Shown: positions 56,186-64,000 of the stretch, in pieces
How the letters are laid out: every line of letters begins with the position of its first letter
How positions within the stretch are numbered: position 1 is the stretch's first letter
From: an uncultured Alphaproteobacteria bacterium
Lineage (GTDB): Bacteria; Pseudomonadota; Alphaproteobacteria; HIMB59; GCA-002718135
DNA length: 64,000 bases
Reading direction: 5' to 3'
Assembly: GCA_902517315.1 (NCBI GenBank)
Contig: CABYBP010000002.1
Coordinates: 7,503-71,502 of the forward strand
Made by a program: the position numbers and the translations under genes
The notes under the pieces: model-generated
Database searches by the model: none
Told to the model about the DNA's origin: nothing
What the model saw: the letters and a program-made list of their open reading frames with translations, nothing else

Positions 56186-57016
56186 TTATATCTTTAAAAA
56201 ACTAAGCATTCTCTCGATTCCTTGAAGATCATTAACTATTTTATTCAAATATAATCCAGAATTTTCAAATATTTCTTCACAATCTTGTCTCTGATTAATA
56301 CCAATTTCACATAAAAAATAAGCACTTTTATTCATTAAATTTTTTAGATTATTTGAATATTCTCTGTAAAATTTTAACCCATCATCTCCTCCAACTAAAG
56401 CTAATTTAGGCTCAAAATTTTTAACTTCTGGATCTGCATTATTAAACTGTTCGTTTGTTAGGTATGGTGGATTAGATACAATTAAATCAAACTTGGAATT
56501 AATATTTTTAAAATCAATCATCTTAAGTTGAATTTGATTATAACAATTATGTATTTTTAAGTTTTTTTCTGCAACTTCTAATGCTTCTTTAGATATATCT
56601 ATAGCTATAATAGATGAATTTTTAAATTCCTTTGCTAGTGATATTGCGATACAACCTGATCCAGTACCAATATCTAATATTTTTAATTTAAGGTTTTTGT
56701 TTCTATAAATATTTAATGCTTCCTCAATGATTAATTCTGTTTCAGGACGTGGATCTAACACAAAATTATTTACATAAAAATTATTTTTCCAAAAAGGTTT
56801 ATTTTTAATAATTTTAGCTACTGGTTGTCTATTAATTCTTTTTTGAAGATAAGATTTAAATTTAACAATATCAATATTGTCTACATTAAGATTACTTAAA
56901 ATAATTTCATTATTTTTTTTTGAAGCATGTTTTAGTAAAATTCTTAGATCTAGTTCCGGATTACTAATATTTTTTTGTTTTAATTTGGTTAAACTCTCTT
57001 TAATTAAATTATTCAT
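56186..57016 (-). CDS. prmC: Release factor glutamine methyltransferase
   Basis: PrmC methylates the GGQ glutamine of release factors 1 and 2. The SAM-binding motif is [17 protein letters not shown], and [10 protein letters not shown] contains the NPPY catalytic motif that holds the target glutamine. The helical N-terminal domain recognises the release factor. It overlaps its substrate gene prfA by 8 nt, a typical coupling. Confidence 0.96.
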   Translation of the reverse strand: MNNLIKESLTKLKQKNISNPELDLRILLKHASKKNNEIILSNLNVDNIDIVKFKSYLQKRINRQPVAKIIKNKPFWKNNFYVNNFVLDPRPETELIIEEALNIYRNKNLKLKILDIGTGSGCIAISLAKEFKNSSIIAIDISKEALEVAEKNLKIHNCYNQIQLKMIDFKNINSKFDLIVSNPPYLTNEQFNNADPEVKNFEPKLALVGGDDGLKFYREYSNNLKNLMNKSAYFLCEIGINQRQDCEEIFENSGLYLNKIVNDLQGIERMLSFLKI

Positions 57017-58085
57017 TTTTCATATTTGCTAACTTTGTACTCTCTTCTTCAGCAATTAAAGGATTTATCAACTCATCTATTTTACCCTCAAGTATTTCTG
57101 AGAGATTATACAATGTAAGATTTATTCTATGATCAGAAACTCTTCCTTGAGGAAAATTATAGGTTCTTATTCTTTCAGATCTATCTCCAGAGCCTACTTG
57201 ATTTTTTCTTTGCTCAGATCTTTCTTTGTTTTTTTCTTGTACTTGATTGTCTAGTAATCTTGATCGTAAAATCTTTAGAGCTTTTGCTTTATTTTTATGT
57301 TGAGATTTTTCATCTTGTTGAGAAACTACTATACCTGTTGGAATGTGTGTTATTCTTACTGCACTATCAGTAGTGTTGACAGATTGCCCTCCTGGTCCAC
57401 TTGATCTAAAAACATCAATTCTTAAATCTTTATCAAGAACTTCAATATCAACCTCTTCAGCTTCAGGTAGAACCGCTACAGTAGCAGCTGATGTATGTAC
57501 TCTTCCACTATTTTCAGTTGTTGGAACCCTTTGCACTCTATGAACACCAGATTCAAATTTTAGTTTTGAAAAAACATTTAACCCTGATATATTACAAATA
57601 GCCTCCTTTACTCCTTTTAAACCTGTTTCTGATATTGATAAAATATCAAATTTCCAAGAATTTAAATCAGCATATCTTTGATACATATTCAATAAATCAG
57701 AAGCAAAAAGAGATGCTTCATCACCTCCAGTACCAGCTCTGATTTCTAAAATTGAATTTTTAGAGTCATTTTCATCTTTTGGTATTAGTAACTTCAATAA
57801 TTCCTGTTCAAGATCTTTAATTTGATTTTTTTTTTCAATGAGTTCCGATTCAGCTATTTTACTAATTTCTAAATCATTATCTTTTACTAACTCATTAAGA
57901 TTTAATATATCTTTTTGTAATTTATTGTATTCTTGAATTTTTTCTACAATAGGTCGGAGATCTGAATATTCTCTGTTTAATTTAATTAATTCATTTGAGT
58001 CAATATCATTCATATTGTTTAATGAATCTTCAATTAATTTAAATTTTTCTAAAATTATTGAAAATTGTTTATCTAGATTTATCAT
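57009..58085 (-). CDS. prfA: Peptide chain release factor 1
   Basis: RF1 recognises UAA and UAG stop codons and triggers peptide release. [18 protein letters not shown] contains the GGQ catalytic loop, and [20 protein letters not shown] carries the codon-recognition tripeptide region (PxT). The length of 358 residues is standard. It overlaps hisS by 17 nt at its start and prmC by 8 nt at its end. Confidence 0.97.
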   Translation of the reverse strand: MINLDKQFSIILEKFKLIEDSLNNMNDIDSNELIKLNREYSDLRPIVEKIQEYNKLQKDILNLNELVKDNDLEISKIAESELIEKKNQIKDLEQELLKLLIPKDENDSKNSILEIRAGTGGDEASLFASDLLNMYQRYADLNSWKFDILSISETGLKGVKEAICNISGLNVFSKLKFESGVHRVQRVPTTENSGRVHTSAATVAVLPEAEEVDIEVLDKDLRIDVFRSSGPGGQSVNTTDSAVRITHIPTGIVVSQQDEKSQHKNKAKALKILRSRLLDNQVQEKNKERSEQRKNQVGSGDRSERIRTYNFPQGRVSDHRINLTLYNLSEILEGKIDELINPLIAEEESTKLANMKNE

Positions 58086-59313
58086 TCAAATGATTAAATA
58101 TTTGATTAAGCTTTAATTCTTTTTGTTCACCAGTCATTAGATTTTTAATAGTAAAAAAATCACCATTAAACTCATTTTCTCCAATAATAATTATATATGA
58201 AGCTGAAGATGTATTTGCTTTTGTAAATGATTTTTTTAAATTGTATTTATAATTCCAGTAATATGAAATTTTATTTTCAGATAGATATTTTTGTAGATAA
58301 AGAATATAATCTGTAAATTTTTCATTTGTTACAGCTATATGAATAGTTGAGCTTATTTTTTTTTCGGACTCCATTAATAATGCTATTCTTTCAATACCTG
58401 CAGCCCATCCAATACCGGGTATATCAGGTCCACCTAATACTTTTATTAAACCGTCATATCTTCCACCACCTAGTAATGTATCTTGACTCCCTAAATTATC
58501 TGATTTGTATTCGAATACTGTATTACAATAATAATCGAGACCTCTAACGAGATTAGCTTTTTCTTCAAAATCAATTTCTAATATATTTAATGATCTTTTA
58601 AGATCTTCGTAGTGCTTTTTAGCTTCATCACTTAAGTATTCATAAATTTTAGGTGAAGATAGTGAAATTTCAATATCTTCCTCATTTTTTGAATCTAATA
58701 TTCTTAAAGGGTTAGTTTCAATTTTTTTAATACTTTCTTCTGATAGTTTTTTTTTATGTGTAGTAAAATATTTTGTAAGACTTTTTTTAAAATCAATTAA
58801 TGTTTTTTTATCTCCTAAAGAATTAATATAAAGTTTTATTTTAGATTTAGGTAACAATTCGTTTAAAATATTATTTGATAGAGAAATTAACTCAACATCA
58901 GCAAGAAAATCTCTAGTTCCAAGTATTTCAAAATTAATTTGATTAAATTGCCTATATCTACCCTTTTGTGGTCTTTCCCTTCTAAACATTGGCCCAATTC
59001 CAAAAATTTTTAATGGAAGATCGTTTAAGAGATTATTAGTAATAGCCGCTCTAATCATAGGCGTTGTGTACTCAGGTCGAAGTGTTAAAAATTCATTATT
59101 TCGGTCTTCAAATGAATACATTTCTTTCAACACAACATCAGAATGTTCGCCAAGAGGTTTTGCAAATAAATCACTAAATTCAAAAATTGGTGTCTGGATT
59201 TCTTTATATTCTTTTAAATTAGCATTTTTAGAAACAATATTAGAAATAAAGTTAAATTTATCTATTTCTTCCCCAAATATATCATGTGTACCTCTTACTG
59301 ATCTTAATTTCAT
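58069..59313 (-). CDS. hisS: Histidyl-tRNA synthetase
   Basis: A class II synthetase that charges tRNA-His. Motif 2 with [13 protein letters not shown], the histidine-binding [15 protein letters not shown] and GGGRYDGL, and motif 3 [11 protein letters not shown] are all visible, and [12 protein letters not shown] matches the bacterial motif. A C-terminal anticodon-binding domain follows. The length of 414 residues is normal. It lies 1 nt after ispG. Confidence 0.96.
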   Translation of the reverse strand: MKLRSVRGTHDIFGEEIDKFNFISNIVSKNANLKEYKEIQTPIFEFSDLFAKPLGEHSDVVLKEMYSFEDRNNEFLTLRPEYTTPMIRAAITNNLLNDLPLKIFGIGPMFRRERPQKGRYRQFNQINFEILGTRDFLADVELISLSNNILNELLPKSKIKLYINSLGDKKTLIDFKKSLTKYFTTHKKKLSEESIKKIETNPLRILDSKNEEDIEISLSSPKIYEYLSDEAKKHYEDLKRSLNILEIDFEEKANLVRGLDYYCNTVFEYKSDNLGSQDTLLGGGRYDGLIKVLGGPDIPGIGWAAGIERIALLMESEKKISSTIHIAVTNEKFTDYILYLQKYLSENKISYYWNYKYNLKKSFTKANTSSASYIIIIGENEFNGDFFTIKNLMTGEQKELKLNQIFNHLNDKSR

Positions 59314-59314
59314 A

Positions 59315-60412
59315 TTAATTACTAAGTTCTATTTCTTTTGTTTTTTTTCTAATAAGATCTTCAAGATAACTCTCTAAATCAACATTTTTTACAACATTAT
59401 TTTTTTTACCATCAAGATAAATCATATGTGTATCATTACCGCCACCAGTTATTCCAATATTTGTCATGGTTGCTTCACCGGGACCATTAACAACACATCC
59501 AATTATTGAAACTGTTATAGGCGTGGAAATGTCATCTAATTTTTTTTCTAAATTTTTTACAGTTTTTATTACTTCAAATTGTTGTCTTGCACATGAAGGG
59601 CATGATATAATTTTTACACCTCTGTTCCGCAACCCTAAGCTTTTTAAGATTTCAAAACCAACTCTTACTTCCTCCTCTGGTTCATCTGAGAGTGATATTC
59701 TAATAGTATCTCCTATTCCTCTCAAAAGTAAATTGCCTACTCCAATTGAAGATTTAATTGAACCTGTTCTTTTTCCTCCTGCCTCAGTAATGCCTAAATG
59801 CAATGGATAATCACATAATTCGGCTAATTGCTCATACGCTTTTATAGACATAAATATATCTGAAGATTTCACACTGATTTTGAAATTGGTAAAATCATTA
59901 TCTTCAAGTATCTTGATATTTAATTTAGCACTTTCAACTAAAGCTTCTGGGTTAGGTTCAGAAAATTTTTCTAAAATTTGTTTTTCTAAACTTCCTGCAT
60001 TTACACCTACTCTTATTGAGCAATTATTATCTTTTGCTGCTTTTATAACTTCTTTTATTCTTTCAATGCTTCCTATATTACCAGGATTTATTCTAATACA
60101 AGATGCGCCATTATTTGCTGCTTCAATTCCTCTTTTATAATGAAAATGTATATCCGCAATAATAGGTACTGGGCTGTGTTTTACTATTTCTTTAAGAGAA
60201 TTTGAAGATTCTTTATCTGGAATAGAAACACGAACTAAATCAACTCCTAGTTTTGCTGATCTTTCTATTTGAGCAATAGTATCTTTTGCATTAGAGGTAA
60301 GAGTGTTTGTCATTGTTTGAACTGCAATTTGATTATTGCCTCCAATGCTTACATTTCCAACTTTAATAACACGCGATTTTCTTCTATTAATTTGTTGATA
60401 CGGTCTTAGCAT
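59315..60412 (-). CDS. ispG: 4-hydroxy-3-methylbut-2-en-1-yl diphosphate synthase
   Basis: IspG (GcpE) makes HMBPP from MEcPP in the MEP isoprenoid pathway and carries a 4Fe-4S cluster. The N-terminal TIM barrel begins with [20 protein letters not shown]; the cluster cysteines lie in [12 protein letters not shown] and [12 protein letters not shown]. The length of 365 residues is normal. The pathway fits the polyprenyl synthase at 51.8 kb. Confidence 0.96.
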   Translation of the reverse strand: MLRPYQQINRRKSRVIKVGNVSIGGNNQIAVQTMTNTLTSNAKDTIAQIERSAKLGVDLVRVSIPDKESSNSLKEIVKHSPVPIIADIHFHYKRGIEAANNGASCIRINPGNIGSIERIKEVIKAAKDNNCSIRVGVNAGSLEKQILEKFSEPNPEALVESAKLNIKILEDNDFTNFKISVKSSDIFMSIKAYEQLAELCDYPLHLGITEAGGKRTGSIKSSIGVGNLLLRGIGDTIRISLSDEPEEEVRVGFEILKSLGLRNRGVKIISCPSCARQQFEVIKTVKNLEKKLDDISTPITVSIIGCVVNGPGEATMTNIGITGGGNDTHMIYLDGKKNNVVKNVDLESYLEDLIRKKTKEIELSN

Positions 60413-60416
60413 CTAT

Positions 60417-61199
60417 TTAGTTTGTAAAATCTTTGTATAAAACGAAAGAGTCTAATATATCGCCGTATTTACCTATCTTTCCTCTCACATCACCATCTAT
60501 TAATACTAAAATATTTCCCGCATTTCCTGCTGTGATATTGTAATTCAATTTTAATTCATATGAAAATTCATCATCTTTATCCATTAATTTGCTTAAAACA
60601 ATATTATTTGATTTATCTCTTAATTGTAGCCAAGTTGGATTTAACATTTTTAATGTTGCAACTGTAGTTACATCTTCATCAAATTCTATAGATGCTATAG
60701 CACTAGAGTTATTTACCAAATTACTATTATTTACATCACTGCTTTGAGATAGATTAAAAGTATTAGCTTTTTCTACTATGGGTTCCAAACTTTCAGGTAT
60801 ATCTGGCACTAAAGCAAAATTAATTTCATTATCATCCTGATCAATAAATAAAAAATAAAATGAAGTAAATATTATCAAAATAATAGAAGCAGCGAAAAAT
60901 TTTTCTATTTTAAAAAAATTGTTTTCAACAATAGGTGAAATATTCTTTTTCTCTTCCTTAATATTAAATGATACTTCACCTTTAAATTTTTTAATAATTA
61001 TATCAGTATCTAGATTAAGAAAGTTTGAGTAAGATCTTAGGTGACCGATATTAAAAATAATATCTGAATTGTTTTTAATATTATCATTTTCAAGATCAAT
61101 AATAATGTTTTTAGGAATCTTTAACTCAATTTCTATATCTCTAATTGAAAAGTTTTTGGAGTTTCTTTCAATTGATAAAATTTGGCCTACTGTTTTCAT
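60417..61199 (-). CDS. RodZ-like helix-turn-helix and DUF4115 protein
   Basis: A 260-residue protein with an N-terminal helix-turn-helix (GQILSIERNSKNFSIRDIE to KIPKNIIIDLEN), a single membrane span at about residues 101-119 (FFAASIILIIFTSFYFLFI), and a C-terminal DUF4115 domain with LQLRDKSNNIVLSKLM and GNAGNILVLIDG. This layout is that of RodZ, which links MreB filaments to the envelope in rod-shaped cells. It is located beside ispG, as in many alphaproteobacteria. Confidence 0.87.
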   Translation of the reverse strand: MKTVGQILSIERNSKNFSIRDIEIELKIPKNIIIDLENDNIKNNSDIIFNIGHLRSYSNFLNLDTDIIIKKFKGEVSFNIKEEKKNISPIVENNFFKIEKFFAASIILIIFTSFYFLFIDQDDNEINFALVPDIPESLEPIVEKANTFNLSQSSDVNNSNLVNNSSAIASIEFDEDVTTVATLKMLNPTWLQLRDKSNNIVLSKLMDKDDEFSYELKLNYNITAGNAGNILVLIDGDVRGKIGKYGDILDSFVLYKDFTN

Positions 61200-62411
61200 T
61201 TACTTATTTAGATTATATGCTTCATGTAAAGATTTTACAGCAATTTTTGTGAATTTTTTATCAATTAAGACGCTGATCTTTATTTCTGATGTTGAGATTG
61301 CTAATATATTTATAGAATTATCTGCTAGTGTTGCAAACATTTTTTTTGCAACTCCAGATTGAGACATCATTCCCATACCAATTACTGAAATTTTAGAAAT
61401 ATTAATATCGGTTTCAATAGATTTAAAATCTATTAAATTTTGATTATCTTCTAATAATTTATTAGCATTATGAATTTCACTGTTTGGAACTGTAAACGTA
61501 ATATTTGCAGTTACACCATCTTGTGATGTATTTTGAACAATCATATCTACATTAATGTTGTTATTAGCTAATAATCCAAATATCGTTGCAGATATACCAG
61601 GCTTATCGGCAATACCAGATAAAGTTAGTTTTGATTCATTGTTACTATAGCTTACTCCACTCACTATTTCTTTTTCAATTAATTTCTTTTCATCTACAAT
61701 AAGAGTGCCACTGTCTTTTGTTATTGAAGAAAGTACTTGCAAAGTAAGATTATTTTTCATTGCTAATTCAACAGAACGAGTATGAAGTACTTTTGCTCCA
61801 GTAGAAGACATTTCTAACATTTCTTCAAATGCTAATTTATTAATTTTTTTAGCTTTGGGCTCAAGATTTGGATCAGTTGTATAAACACCGTCAACATCAG
61901 TATAAATATCACATCTATCAGCATCAACAGCTGCAGCAACGGCAACAGCGGTTGTGTCGGAGCCACCTCTTCCTAATGAAGTAATTTTTCCAACTAAATC
62001 TACACCTTGAAATCCAGCAACTACAATAACGTCATAATCTTTTAGATATTGGTCAATTCTAACTTTATCAATATTTAAGATTTTAGCTTTTTGATGATTG
62101 CTGTCTGTTATAATTGGGATTTGCCATCCAAGTAATGGAATAGATTTGATATTTCTTTTTTTTAAAATAGCTGAAAGGATTCCAACTGAGACAGATTCAC
62201 CAGATGTTAAAATTAAATCATTTTCAATAATTTCATTTGACTCAATTTCATCTATATATTCTTGCATTTTATTTGTTACACCTGACATTGCAGATAAAAC
62301 AACAATCAATTTTTTATCATTTAGTTGTGTTTCAACAATATTTGCTACATTTTTAATTTTATCGATACTACCCACTGAAGTACCGCCAAATTTCATTACT
62401 ACGAGTTTCAT
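61200..62411 (-). CDS. lysC: Aspartate kinase
   Basis: First step of the lysine, threonine, methionine and diaminopimelate pathway. The N-terminal kinase motif KFGGTSVGS and GRGGSDTTAVA, plus TDVDGVYTTDP, mark the catalytic domain. Two ACT domains follow (LTLSGIADKPGISATIFGLL and KISVIGMGMMSQSGVAKKM), so allosteric feedback control is expected. The stop codon is followed directly by the RodZ-like start. Confidence 0.96.
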   Translation of the reverse strand: MKLVVMKFGGTSVGSIDKIKNVANIVETQLNDKKLIVVLSAMSGVTNKMQEYIDEIESNEIIENDLILTSGESVSVGILSAILKKRNIKSIPLLGWQIPIITDSNHQKAKILNIDKVRIDQYLKDYDVIVVAGFQGVDLVGKITSLGRGGSDTTAVAVAAAVDADRCDIYTDVDGVYTTDPNLEPKAKKINKLAFEEMLEMSSTGAKVLHTRSVELAMKNNLTLQVLSSITKDSGTLIVDEKKLIEKEIVSGVSYSNNESKLTLSGIADKPGISATIFGLLANNNINVDMIVQNTSQDGVTANITFTVPNSEIHNANKLLEDNQNLIDFKSIETDINISKISVIGMGMMSQSGVAKKMFATLADNSINILAISTSEIKISVLIDKKFTKIAVKSLHEAYNLNK

Positions 62412-62474
62412 TGACTTAAATAATTTTTAAATTATTTCAGCTAATATAATTATTGTTTCTAACAAACAAGATAT

Positions 62475-63182
62475 ATGATGAATATAAAATCAAAAAATGA
62501 AGAATTTACCTTGTTTAATCAACTTTCAGACGAATGGTGGAATGAAAATGGTAAATTTAAGATTCTTCATCAAATTAAAAAACATCGAATGACTTATATA
62601 TTGGATCAAATCAATAATAGAAACATCAAAAATTTAAAAATACTCGATGTAGGCTGTGGTGGAGGAATAATTTGTGAGCCACTAGCAAGACTAGGCGCTA
62701 AGGTTACAGGGATAGATTTTGCTCCAAATAATATAAAAGCTGCTAAGATACATTCCAAAAAAAATAAACTTAAAATTAAATATATTTATAATGATATTGA
62801 AAAATCAAAATTAAATGAAAAATTTGATTTAATACTAATGTTTGAAGTATTAGAGCATTTAGATAATTGGAAAAAAACAATAAAAAATATAAAAAAAAAT
62901 TTAAATCAAAATGGTGTGATTATCATTTCTACAATTAATAGAAATTTACTTTCTAAATTATTTGCAATTGATATAGCCGAAAATATCCTTAATTGGATTC
63001 CAAAAGGAACACATGATTATAATAAATTGATTAAGCCTGAAGAATTAATAAAAATTTTAACAAAAGAAAATTTCCATTTTAATAATGTTAAAGGTCTTGT
63101 TTTTGATCCATTAAATAGGGAATGGAAGTTATCAAATAATTACATGATCAATTATTTTTGTTCTGCAAATTTAATTAATTAG
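62475..63182 (+). CDS. ubiG: Ubiquinone biosynthesis O-methyltransferase UbiG
   Basis: UbiG does two O-methylations in ubiquinone synthesis. The 235-residue protein has the N-terminal WWNENGKFKILHQI, the SAM motif LDVGCGGGIICEPLARLGAKVTGIDFA, and ALI-like STINRNLLSKLFAIDIAENIL. The C-terminal PKGTHDYNKLIKPEEL is also typical. The tandem ATGs at 62475 and 62478 are both possible starts. It overlaps the convergent DUF1178 gene by 8 bp. Confidence 0.95.
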   Translation: MMNIKSKNEEFTLFNQLSDEWWNENGKFKILHQIKKHRMTYILDQINNRNIKNLKILDVGCGGGIICEPLARLGAKVTGIDFAPNNIKAAKIHSKKNKLKIKYIYNDIEKSKLNEKFDLILMFEVLEHLDNWKKTIKNIKKNLNQNGVIIISTINRNLLSKLFAIDIAENILNWIPKGTHDYNKLIKPEELIKILTKENFHFNNVKGLVFDPLNREWKLSNNYMINYFCSANLIN

Positions 63183-63588
63183 TTTTTTTTGTTGAAAAAG
63201 GTAATGGTAATACATCAATGTCCTCATCAATTAGTTCTTTGGTTTGCTCAATTGAAGCTTCGCCATAAATTGCACGTTCCTTTACTTCACCATATTTAAT
63301 TTTTTTTGCTTCTTCAGTAAAGTTATCACCAACATAATCAAATTCTTTTTCAATAATCTTTTTAAACTTCTTTACATTAGAAGCGATTGATTTATTTCTT
63401 TTAGTAATTTTTGCATTTGATTTTTTTGCAACGTTAGGTGCCATTAAACCTTTTTTAATTTCAATACTATTGCAAGAGGGGCAAGTTACTTGTCCTTTCT
63501 TATTTTGCTGATTATAGTCTTTTGTATTTTCAAACCATCCTTCAAAAGAAAAATTACAATCAGAACAATTAAGATTAAATACAATCAT
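63175..63588 (-). CDS. DUF1178 family zinc-ribbon-like protein
   Basis: A 137-residue protein with two cysteine pairs (NCSDCNF and TCPSCNS), probably a zinc ribbon, followed by a basic helical region and an acidic C-terminus. The FEGWF segment after the first pair and GLMAPNVAK after the second fit DUF1178. The family is of unknown function and is common beside ubiG in alphaproteobacteria. GAGAA just before the ATG lies in the 5-nt gap after the upstream gene's stop. Confidence 0.87.
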   Translation of the reverse strand: MIVFNLNCSDCNFSFEGWFENTKDYNQQNKKGQVTCPSCNSIEIKKGLMAPNVAKKSNAKITKRNKSIASNVKKFKKIIEKEFDYVGDNFTEEAKKIKYGEVKERAIYGEASIEQTKELIDEDIDVLPLPFSTKKTN

Positions 63589-63593
63589 TTCTC

Positions 63594-64000
63594 TTATATT
63601 GTTGCATCTTGTTTATTTTCAATATCAAAATCAACTTCATCGGTTTCTAATTGCATAATTAATGAATTTTTTGGGAAATCAAAATTACATATTGTTTCCT
63701 TGGACAACGTTACACCCATAAAGGGTTTTAAACTAATATTAATATATTTTTGATTTTTTTGATTTAAGATATCAACTTTTACAAGTTCTTTGAAAACAAT
63801 AAGAAGAAAATTTTCTATCTGGTAAATAATCTAGTTCAGTATCCCCACTTTCTTCTCCCATTTCATCATTTTCTTCTAATGAAACTGACTGCTCAACAGC
63901 TGTTTCACTTGTTTGCATTTCAATATTTGACTCAGTTTGTTCATCATTTTTTTGTTCATCATTATTTTCATTTTCATTATCTTGATCTTCATCGTTTTGA
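63594..64000 (-). pseudogene. Partial, apparently frameshifted gene entering from the right edge
   Basis: Two open frames on the minus strand overlap. The upstream frame enters from the edge and runs to a TGA at 63774-63772; it is rich in E, D, N and Q and ends LPDRKFSSYCFQRTCKS. The downstream frame is open from 63830 to the TAA at 63596-63594, has good coding character (FMGVTLSKETICNFDFPKNS), and has no ATG, GTG or TTG start before the ATG at 63719. Deleting one base in the TTTT run at 63807-63810 would join them. This could be a real disruption, programmed frameshift or base-call error. No family was recognised. Confidence 0.45.

Noticed and set aside
1..64000. CRISPR arrays, insertion sequences, integrases, prophage genes and biosynthetic megasynthases
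   Set aside because: No regular direct-repeat array, transposase, integrase or modular synthase was seen. The halogenase-like gene is therefore not part of a typical secondary-metabolite cluster within this window.

Overview
The window is about 64 kb of very AT-rich, tightly packed bacterial chromosome. Several features point to an alphaproteobacterium: the orders yqeY-dnaG-rpoD, prmC-prfA-hisS-ispG and ubiG/DUF1178, the DUF4167 and ELM1-family genes, and the MraZ/RNase P RNA pair. The base composition, very short intergenic gaps and many solute-binding-protein ABC transporters fit a streamlined marine planktonic lineage (SAR11, HIMB59 or AEGEAN-169 type). The lineage is inferred from gene content; no phylogeny was run.

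Layout. 1-8.1 kb is housekeeping: mraZ (cut by the left edge) with a four-repeat operator, RNase P RNA, an AmpD-like amidase, bamD, ligA, a UvrD-type helicase, and mlaA-mlaC. 8.1-22.8 kb is one 13-gene minus-strand carbohydrate block. It holds two sugar ABC importers (one with its two permeases fused into a single protein), only one MalK-type ATPase, a GH1 beta-glucosidase, two Gfo/Idh/MocA oxidoreductases, an aldo/keto reductase, a sugar isomerase/epimerase, a PhyH-type dioxygenase and a class II fructose-bisphosphate aldolase. An MFS carrier and a CAU-anticodon tRNA follow.

24.1-36.2 kb is a second accessory locus built around a divergent promoter at about 33.2 kb. The minus arm carries a GH4 glycosidase, a flavin-dependent tryptophan-halogenase-like protein, a family-5 binding protein, two permeases, a double ATPase (AgpABCD/YejABEF type) and a small unknown protein. 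The plus arm carries a PhyH-type dioxygenase, a MelA-like GH4 alpha-galactosidase and a PanB-like barrel protein that lacks the canonical PanB metal and lysine residues. This is the best candidate for an undescribed system: alpha-galactoside uptake and hydrolysis joined to halogenase-fold and 2-oxoglutarate-dioxygenase chemistry.

36.2-64 kb returns to housekeeping: an MBL-fold hydrolase, rpoD (with a histone-like lysine tail), dnaG, yqeY, carAB, greA, an ELM1-family gene with a 2OG oxygenase, trxB, rpmJ, a gamma-glutamyltransferase, guaC, a polyprenyl synthase, DUF2177, tRNA-Val, GNAT/flavin reductase/M23 peptidase, DUF4167, prmC, prfA, hisS, ispG, a RodZ-like gene, lysC, ubiG, DUF1178, and an apparently frameshifted partial gene at the right edge.

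Two design rules recur. All three transporter binding-protein genes have the same strong Shine-Dalgarno and are followed by a stem-loop before the permeases, which suits making excess binding protein. All nine convergent gene ends abut or overlap, leaving no room for dedicated terminators.
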